Shown in pieces: positions 1 through 5,613 of a stretch of DNA of 5,613 nt. Both the position numbers and the translations under genes were made by a program. The notes under the pieces were generated by a model. It made no database searches. It worked only from the letters and a program-made list of their open reading frames with translations, and had not been told where the DNA came from. The DNA is from an uncultured Lacinutrix sp. (GTDB lineage: Bacteria > Bacteroidota > Bacteroidia > Flavobacteriales > Flavobacteriaceae). Within the stretch, counting starts at the first letter, position 1, and each line of letters begins with the position of its first letter. The stretch covers positions 1 through 5,613 of the forward strand of contig CALGIH010000198.1 of the NCBI GenBank assembly GCA_937916035.1, read 5' to 3'.

Positions 1-453
1 TTAATGAGTAATAGTGTGAATAAGCTTCTAAATTTAATAATCGTTTCCAGCATAATTTTAGGTATTGGATATGCTTGGAGCTATTGGGTTCCTTTAAATA
101 AAGCTATTTGGAGTAGCAGTTATGTTCTGGTAACAAGTGGTTGGGCAACTTTAATTCTTGGAATTATGTACTACATAAAAGATATAAGAAAAGTTGAATT
201 TGGCTCCATATTTAAATATGCAGGAATGAACGCAATCACTATTTTCTTTTTATCAGGATTTATAGCAAAAACGTTTTACTTAACTCGAGTAGGAGAAGAT
301 AAACGGATGCACTCTTGGCTATATACTACGTTCTTTGAGCATGATTTTATAAGTGATAAGATGTCATCATTACTCTATGCTTTGGTAGTTATCTTTTTTT
401 ATTTATGGCTAAGCTATGTGATGTATAAACGAAAGATTTTTATAAAAGTATAG
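1..453 (+). CDS. HGSNAT-like (DUF5009-type) membrane acyltransferase, C-terminal part only
   Basis: The reading frame is open to the left edge (codon 1-3 is Leu) and stops with TAG at 451-453, so the ATG at position 4 is probably internal. About 150 residues are visible. They contain four hydrophobic segments (about residues 8-24, 39-57, 70-92 and 120-141, counted from the ATG at 4), as expected of a multi-pass inner-membrane protein. The stretch at residues 25-41, with W-x-x-W-x-P-x-N-K-x-x-W-x-S-S-Y spacing, is typical of the C-terminal half of the bacterial family related to heparan-alpha-glucosaminide N-acetyltransferase (COG4299/DUF5009). Those proteins are usually near 350-400 residues, so roughly 200 residues, including the expected catalytic histidine region, lie outside the window. 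By family, it would move an acetyl group across the membrane onto a sugar; the substrate cannot be told from here. It converges on atpC and shares a terminator with it. The family call is from memory of the motif; the partial status is directly visible. Confidence 0.75.
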   Translation, partial: LMSNSVNKLLNLIIVSSIILGIGYAWSYWVPLNKAIWSSSYVLVTSGWATLILGIMYYIKDIRKVEFGSIFKYAGMNAITIFFLSGFIAKTFYLTRVGEDKRMHSWLYTTFFEHDFISDKMSSLLYALVVIFFYLWLSYVMYKRKIFIKV

Positions 454-457
454 GCAT

Positions 458-490
458 AAAAAAACGCAAAGCATTTGCTTCGCGTTTTTT
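458..490. terminator. Bidirectional intrinsic terminator between convergent genes
   Basis: The arms at 459-472 and 477-490 pair over 14 positions around a 4-base ATTT loop. One position is an A/C mismatch on the plus strand, but it becomes a G-U pair in minus-strand RNA. The stem is bounded by an A-run on the left and T6 on the right, so it reads as a hairpin plus U-tract in both directions. It starts five bases after the acyltransferase stop codon and ends about 20 bases beyond the atpC stop codon, as expected for a shared terminator of two converging transcripts. Confidence 0.88.
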
Positions 491-511
491 ATAATAACTT
501 AAGATATATGA

Positions 512-805
512 TTAATCAGCTAAAATAATTAGCTTGTTATCTTTCATTTCAATAGTACCAGAATTGATGTTTACAGTTAAAATAGTATCATCATCATTGT
601 GAGGAATAACTTCAGCATGCAGTTCATCAAACACTAAATGACTTTGAGTATGTGTGTGGATTTTTATAATACCAGCTTTTAAAAGCGATACAATAGGTGC
701 ATGATTTTTTAGCATCTCAAATTCACCATTAACGCCTGGCACAACTACAGAATCAACTTCTGCACTAAATATTGTGGCTTCAGGTGATACAATTTCTAAA
801 TACAT
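512..805 (-). CDS. atpC: F1Fo ATP synthase epsilon subunit, short form
   Basis: This is a 97-residue protein beginning MYLEIVSPEATIF, which is the usual N-terminus of F-type epsilon subunits, so the ATG at 805-803 is secure. The beta-sandwich signature PG-x-x-G-x-F-E-x-L-x-x-HAP lies at residues 23-37. Epsilon sits on the central stalk with gamma and couples F1 rotation to the Fo c-ring. E. coli epsilon is about 139 residues, with a C-terminal two-helix arm that can inhibit ATP hydrolysis. Here the protein ends right after the beta domain, so that arm is absent. Short epsilon proteins are usual in Bacteroidota and Chlorobi, so this is probably natural rather than a truncation. A polar stretch, IHTHTQSH, lies at 49-56. 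The gene is downstream of atpD in the same direction across a 103-bp gap. No clear Shine-Dalgarno site is seen upstream; the sequence there is A/T-rich. Confidence 0.95.
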   Translation of the reverse strand: MYLEIVSPEATIFSAEVDSVVVPGVNGEFEMLKNHAPIVSLLKAGIIKIHTHTQSHLVFDELHAEVIPHNDDDTILTVNINSGTIEMKDNKLIILAD

Positions 806-823
806 AGTTAAACTTGTTTTACT

Positions 824-850
824 ACCCTGAATTTATTTCTGGGTCTTTTT
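824..850 (+). other. Small hairpin with T-tract in the atpD-atpC gap
   Basis: ACCC-T-GAA (824-831) and TTC-T-GGGT (837-844) form seven base pairs around one T/T mismatch with a five-base loop. On the plus strand this is followed by CTTTTT (845-850), which resembles a weak intrinsic terminator for antisense transcription. On the minus strand (sense for atpDC) the same hairpin has no U-tract after it, so it would be an intercistronic stem-loop rather than a terminator. Its function is not established; it could also be chance in AT-rich DNA. No separate promoter box of the TAnnTTTG type was seen for atpC in this gap. Confidence 0.35.
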
Positions 851-908
851 AATGTATATTCAAGATTCAATTTAAAAGATACCGAAACGAGTTCAGTATT
901 AACTTCGA

Positions 909-2420
<1,512 letters not shown>

Positions 2421-2455
2421 TTATATGTTTATTGTTTTTGCTTAAAATTCAATCG

Positions 2456-2481
2456 AAAAAACAGCTCGTTTTTCGAGCTGC
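2456..2481 (-). terminator. Terminator-like palindrome in the atpD leader region
   Basis: CAGCTCG (2462-2468) and CGAGCTG (2474-2480) are perfect 7-bp inverted arms around a T5 loop. Read on the minus strand, the hairpin is followed at once by six T (complement of A2456-2461), the form of an intrinsic terminator. It lies about 40 bp upstream of the atpD start codon, in the same direction as atpD, so it could be an attenuator, a stop for minus-strand transcripts entering from the moxR side, or an operator-type palindrome at the promoter. It directly adjoins a promoter-like box, which makes its role uncertain. On the plus strand no T-tract follows. Confidence 0.55.
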
Positions 2482-2509
2482 AAATATATGAGTTTTAATT
2501 AAAAAACCA
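2481..2509 (-). promoter_or_regulatory. Candidate Bacteroidota-type promoter for atpD-atpC
   Basis: The minus strand reads TATATTTG at 2488-2481, a perfect match to the Bacteroidota -7 consensus TAnnTTTG. Eighteen bases upstream is TGG (2509-2507), a two-of-three match to the -33 TTG element. Transcription would start near 2474-2476, giving an atpD leader of about 58 bases. This start would fall inside the adjacent palindrome, so the whole hairpin could not form in that RNA. The assignment is by consensus only. Confidence 0.5.
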
Positions 2510-2703
2510 TATATAAATAGGGTCAAAAAATTAAGTTTTTTAAAGTTGAGAAATTAAGGCGTTTTGATTGTAAACTCCAAAAGATAATATCATAGAGTTG
2601 CACTCATTTATTTAACCAATTATTAACAGCAATGCACGAAATATTTTAACAATTTGCAGTGTTATAAAAAGTGTGTTATATTCACGCTTTAAAAAATAAA
2701 AAT

Positions 2704-3708
2704 ATGATAGAAGAAACAAGTACAGTTGACATTAAAGCAATTAGTGAGAAGATTGAAAAGGAAAGTGCTTTTGTTGATTTGCTAACACTTGAAATGAACA
2801 AGGTTATTGTTGGGCAGAAACACATGATTGAACGCCTATTAATTGGGTTACTTGGACAAGGACATATATTACTTGAAGGTGTTCCAGGTCTTGCAAAAAC
2901 ATTGGCAATTAATACCTTGTCTCAAGCTGTAGACGGGAGTTTTAGTAGAATACAATTTACACCAGATTTATTGCCTGCTGATGTCACGGGAACTTTAATT
3001 TATAACATGAAGGATAATGAATTTAAAATTAAAAAAGGACCAATTTTTGCAAACTTTGTTCTAGCAGATGAGATTAACAGAGCTCCTGCTAAAGTGCAAA
3101 GTGCTTTGTTGGAAGCTATGCAAGAAAAGCAAGTAACCATTGGAGATGAGACATTTATTTTAGACAAACCATTTTTAGTAATGGCAACTATGAATCCTGT
3201 TGAGCAAGAAGGGACTTATCCCTTACCTGAAGCACAAGTTGACCGTTTTATGCTTAAAACAGTTATTGATTATCCAAAAATGTCTGAAGAACAACTAATT
3301 GTTCGAGCAAATTTAAAAGGGGACTTTGAAAAAGTAAATCCAGTTGTTTCTATTGAGCAAATACGAAAAGCACAGCAAGCTGTTCGTGAAGTTTACATGG
3401 ATGAAAAAATTGAAAAATACATTTTAGATATTGTGTTCGCAACACGTTATCCTGAAAAATATAAATTAGCAGACTTAAAACCACTTATTTCATTTGGAGC
3501 TTCTCCGCGTGGAAGTATTAACCTTGCCAATGCGGCAAAATGTTATGCTTTTATAAAACGCAGAGGTTATGTAATTCCTGAAGATGTTAGAGCCATTGTA
3601 CATGATGTGTTACGTCACAGAATAGGAATTACTTACGAAGCTGAAGCAGAAAATGTAACTTCAGAAGACATTATAAACAAGATTGTAAACGAGATAGAAG
3701 TACCATAA
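2704..3708 (+). CDS. MoxR-family AAA+ ATPase
   Basis: This is a 334-residue protein from the ATG at 2704. A GTG at 2671 would add 11 residues unlike the family, whereas 2704 is preceded by an A-rich tract typical of Bacteroidota starts. AAA+ motifs are complete: Walker A GVPGLAKT at 59-66, Walker B FVLADE at 118-123 (Asp122, Glu123), sensor 1 ATMNP at 161-165, a likely arginine finger at Arg181 in DRF, and sensor 2 GASPRGS at 265-271 (Arg269). The C-terminal helical lid (about 235-334) matches MoxR proteins in length. MoxR ATPases are chaperone-like and are usually encoded beside DUF58 or vWA proteins, helping their folding, metal loading or assembly; the next gene here is exactly that. A weak promoter candidate is TTG at 2654-2656, 20 bp before TATATTCA at 2677-2684 (6 of 8 to TAnnTTTG). 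The family is certain; the cellular client is unknown. Confidence 0.95.
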   Translation: MIEETSTVDIKAISEKIEKESAFVDLLTLEMNKVIVGQKHMIERLLIGLLGQGHILLEGVPGLAKTLAINTLSQAVDGSFSRIQFTPDLLPADVTGTLIYNMKDNEFKIKKGPIFANFVLADEINRAPAKVQSALLEAMQEKQVTIGDETFILDKPFLVMATMNPVEQEGTYPLPEAQVDRFMLKTVIDYPKMSEEQLIVRANLKGDFEKVNPVVSIEQIRKAQQAVREVYMDEKIEKYILDIVFATRYPEKYKLADLKPLISFGASPRGSINLANAAKCYAFIKRRGYVIPEDVRAIVHDVLRHRIGITYEAEAENVTSEDIINKIVNEIEVP

Positions 3709-3712
3709 AAAA

Positions 3713-3804
3713 CAGTTGCCAGTAAATGAGTATTCAGTAGGTAGTCGCTTACTCGAATTCTGATTTGTATTGACTGATAACTAAAGACTGCATACTGCAA
3801 ACTG
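3713..3804. repeat. Heptad-periodic CAGT/ACTG inverted array filling the moxR-DUF58 gap
   Basis: Left arm: CAGT-like words start at 3713 (CAGT), 3720 (CAGT), 3728 (GAGT), 3735 (CAGT) and 3742 (TAGT), at 7-8-7-7 spacing. Right arm: ACTG-like words start at 3773, 3780 (ACTA), 3787, 3794 and 3801, at exact 7-base spacing. The arms are reverse complements of each other in pattern (about 22 of 33 aligned positions match) around a roughly 25-base centre. The array begins four bases after the moxR stop and ends five bases before the DUF58 ATG, so its right arm overlaps the translation initiation region. In RNA it could form a long imperfect hairpin. The words and spacing are directly visible; any function is inference. 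Confidence 0.7.
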
Positions 3805-3809
3805 AAAAA

Positions 3810-4676
3810 ATGGATACTAAAGAGTTACTTAAAAAAGTTCGAAAAATTGAGATCAAGACACGTCGTTTGTCTGATCATATATTTGGAGGTGAATATCATT
3901 CAACCTTCAAAGGGCGTGGTATGACTTTTAGCGAAGTACGTCAGTACCAATATGGAGATGATGTTAGAAATATTGATTGGAATGTCACAGCACGTTACAA
4001 TGAGCCTTACATTAAGGTTTTTGAAGAAGAGCGAGAATTAACCATGATGTTAATGGTTGATATTTCAGGTTCAGAGTTATTTGGAACTGAAGAGCAATTT
4101 AAAAACGAAGTAATTACAGAAATAGCTGCAACTTTAGCATTTTCTGCCACTCAAAATAACGATAAAATAGGATTGATTCTATTTTCAGACAACATTGAAC
4201 TATACATTCCACCTAAAAAAGGAAAATCTCACGTTTTGAGAATTATTCGTGAGTTAATTGAATTTCATCCTAAAAGTAAAAATACAAATATTGCTGAAGC
4301 TCTAAAGTTTTTATCAAGTGTGATGAAGAAAAAGGCCATTGTTTTTGTATTAAGCGATTTCATTGCAGATGATTATAATCATACATTAAAAATTGCAGCA
4401 AAAAAGCACGACGTCACAGGAATTAGGGTCTATGACAAACATGAAGAAACTATACCAAATCTTGGGATGGTGCAAATGCTTGATGAAGAATCTGGCGAAT
4501 TAATGTTGGTAAATACAAACTCAAAAAAAGTAAGGCTTAATTATGGTAAATTTTATAACGAAAAAGTAAACTATTATAATGACAGCTTTACAAAATCTGG
4601 TGCAGGAGTTATCGATTGTCGTGTTGATGAAAGTTATGTGAAAAAATTGTTGGGATATTTTAAAAGAAGAGGATAA
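3810..4676 (+). CDS. DUF58 domain protein (vWA-like, MoxR partner)
   Basis: This 288-residue soluble protein has no signal peptide or membrane segment. The DUF58 core is clear: GRGMTFSEVRQYQYGDDVRNIDW runs from about 35 to 57 (split here as GRGMTFSEVRQYQ, 35-47, then YGDDVRNIDW, 48-57), followed by the NEPYIKVFEEERE region at 64-76. A vWA-type metal-binding MIDAS motif is intact: DISGS at 84-88, with likely partners Thr159 and Asp183 (LSDF). Proteins of this family sit next to MoxR ATPases and are thought to be their partners or substrates; in Bacteroidota the pair usually opens a Bat (aerotolerance) operon. The ATG at 3810 follows an A-run and gives the usual N-terminus, with MDTKELLKKVRKIEI as an initial helix. 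It lies 101 bp after moxR, across the heptad repeat array, and only four bases before the next gene. The exact molecular role is not established for the family. Confidence 0.93.
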   Translation: MDTKELLKKVRKIEIKTRRLSDHIFGGEYHSTFKGRGMTFSEVRQYQYGDDVRNIDWNVTARYNEPYIKVFEEERELTMMLMVDISGSELFGTEEQFKNEVITEIAATLAFSATQNNDKIGLILFSDNIELYIPPKKGKSHVLRIIRELIEFHPKSKNTNIAEALKFLSSVMKKKAIVFVLSDFIADDYNHTLKIAAKKHDVTGIRVYDKHEETIPNLGMVQMLDEESGELMLVNTNSKKVRLNYGKFYNEKVNYYNDSFTKSGAGVIDCRVDESYVKKLLGYFKRRG

Positions 4677-4680
4677 GTTA

Positions 4681-5613
4681 ATGAGCAAAGAATTACAATA
4701 TAAACGTATTTTAAAAAGCAGCACCCTGTTGTCTTTGGTTTTTTGTTTGTTATCTATTTCTGCTAATGCGCAAAAAATAACAGCTTCAATAGATTCGTTA
4801 TCAATTAAAATAGGACAAGAACTCACTTATAAAATAGAAGTAGAGGTTGACACAACCAGTTTGGTTGTTTTTCCTGAAGGACAAACATTTCAGCCACTAG
4901 AAATGATAGAATCTTATCAGGTTGAGGCCACAAAAATGAATGATAGATTCAGGCTTATAAAAAAGTATGGATTGACTCAATTTGATTCTGGTAAATATAC
5001 CATTCCGAGACAAAAAATAGTGATTGGTGATTACGAATTTCTCACAGATTCTCTCAAAGTTGAAGTTAATAATATTGTAGTAGATACTACCAAACAAGGC
5101 TTATATGACATTAAGCCTATTATTGAAGTCGATAAAAGCCCAAGTAAATGGTGGCTTTATTTTTTTGGAATACTATTAATTTTAGCACTTATAGCTTTTC
5201 TGCTGTATTGGTTTATATGGAGAGAAAAACCATTAACTGAAGAAGAAAAAGTAGCATTGCTTCCACCATACGAGCGTGCAAAATTAGCACTTCAAGCATT
5301 AGACAATGCGCATTATTTAGAAAACAATGAAATCAAGGCTTACTATTCAGATTTAACCCAAATTATCAGAAAATATTTGGATGAAAAAGTCTATGATCGT
5401 GCTTTAGAAAGCACCACTGATCAATTAATAAATAGATTAAATATTCTTAAAGATGGTAATAAAATTGATATTAATAAAGATGATATTAAAAACATTGAAA
5501 CCATATTAAAACGAGCAGATTTAGTAAAATTCGCAAAATCTAAACCAGATATTGAGTTGGCTAAATTGGATAGAAATACAATTGATGTAGAAATTGATCA
5601 AGTAAAACAAGCG
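4681..5613 (+). CDS. Bat-operon membrane-anchored protein (BatD-like), C-terminus beyond window
   Basis: The frame is open from the ATG at 4681 to the right edge (311 codons, no stop), so the gene is partial. Residues 1-30 look like a signal peptide: basic start (K3, K8, R9, K12), hydrophobic core at about 15-27, cleavage likely after ANA at 28-30. Residues about 31-152 are a beta-rich periplasmic domain, beginning with an ITASIDS-type strand and a G-x-x-LTY motif as in BatD-like Ig-type domains. One transmembrane helix spans about 157-180, followed by a charged helical cytoplasmic region (about 181-311) containing YERAKLALQAL at 197-207 and AYYSDLTQIIRKYL at 220-233, similar to the cytoplasmic part of DUF4381/BatD-type proteins. 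The start is four bases after the DUF58 stop, and the purine run AGAAGAGGA at the end of DUF58 is a plausible ribosome site, suggesting translational coupling. By context it would form part of a membrane complex with DUF58 and MoxR. The exact family name is inference. Confidence 0.82.
   Translation, partial: MSKELQYKRILKSSTLLSLVFCLLSISANAQKITASIDSLSIKIGQELTYKIEVEVDTTSLVVFPEGQTFQPLEMIESYQVEATKMNDRFRLIKKYGLTQFDSGKYTIPRQKIVIGDYEFLTDSLKVEVNNIVVDTTKQGLYDIKPIIEVDKSPSKWWLYFFGILLILALIAFLLYWFIWREKPLTEEEKVALLPPYERAKLALQALDNAHYLENNEIKAYYSDLTQIIRKYLDEKVYDRALESTTDQLINRLNILKDGNKIDINKDDIKNIETILKRADLVKFAKSKPDIELAKLDRNTIDVEIDQVKQA

Noticed and set aside
4..6. ATG at position 4 as the true start of the first gene
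   Set aside because: The frame is open to the edge and the protein matches only the C-terminal part of a much longer family, so the start is almost certainly upstream.
2528..2558. Direct repeat AAATTAAG at 2528-2535 and 2551-2558
   Set aside because: Eight AT-rich bases repeated once within a highly AT-rich intergenic region is not significant.
2671..2703. GTG at 2671 as the moxR start
   Set aside because: It would add 11 residues not seen in MoxR N-termini; the ATG at 2704 follows an A-rich tract and gives the usual length.
3713..3804. CRISPR array or tRNA-like structure
   Set aside because: Units are only 7 bases, diverged and inverted, with no repeat-spacer layout; no cloverleaf pairing is visible.
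4521..5097. Two minus-strand open frames (4521-4826 and 4897-5097)
   Set aside because: Both lie opposite the DUF58 and BatD-like genes, which have clear domains; the products are Ile/Phe-rich as expected from antisense of AT-rich coding DNA.

Overview
The window looks like a chromosomal segment of a low-GC member of the Bacteroidota, most likely Flavobacteriaceae. Four things suggest this: AT-rich codon use; start codons preceded by A-rich sequence rather than strong Shine-Dalgarno sites; an atpD-atpC pair with no other ATP synthase genes beside it, with a long beta subunit and a short epsilon subunit; and a MoxR / DUF58 / membrane-anchored Bat-type gene order. This placement comes from recognising protein families by eye, not from a database search.

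Layout, left to right. (1) Positions 1-453 (+) hold the C-terminal part of a multi-pass membrane acyltransferase of the HGSNAT-like (DUF5009/COG4299) type, cut by the left edge. (2) A bidirectional hairpin terminator at 458-490 separates it from the convergent ATP synthase genes. (3) atpC (epsilon, 512-805) and atpD (beta, 909-2417) lie on the minus strand, transcribed atpD then atpC, with a 103-bp gap that contains a small hairpin. (4) The 286-bp divergent region at 2418-2703 carries a perfect 7-bp palindrome followed on the minus strand by six T, directly abutting a TAnnTTTG promoter-like box for atpD. (5) From 2704 onward the plus strand carries moxR (AAA+ ATPase), a DUF58 protein with an intact MIDAS motif, and a secreted/anchored protein with one transmembrane helix that runs off the right edge. 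This is the start of a Bat (Bacteroides aerotolerance)-type operon.

Functionally, atpD and atpC encode F1 subunits that make or hydrolyse ATP at the membrane. The right-hand cluster is expected to work as a chaperone-like MoxR ATPase with vWA-type partners at or across the inner membrane, probably with further BatA/B/C/D-type genes beyond the window.

The coding content is ordinary for this group and I see no new multi-gene system. The most unusual non-coding signal is the 101-bp moxR-DUF58 gap. It is filled almost end to end by degenerate 7-bp-periodic CAGT words followed by 7-bp-periodic ACTG words, forming a long imperfect inverted repeat that ends five bases before the DUF58 start codon.
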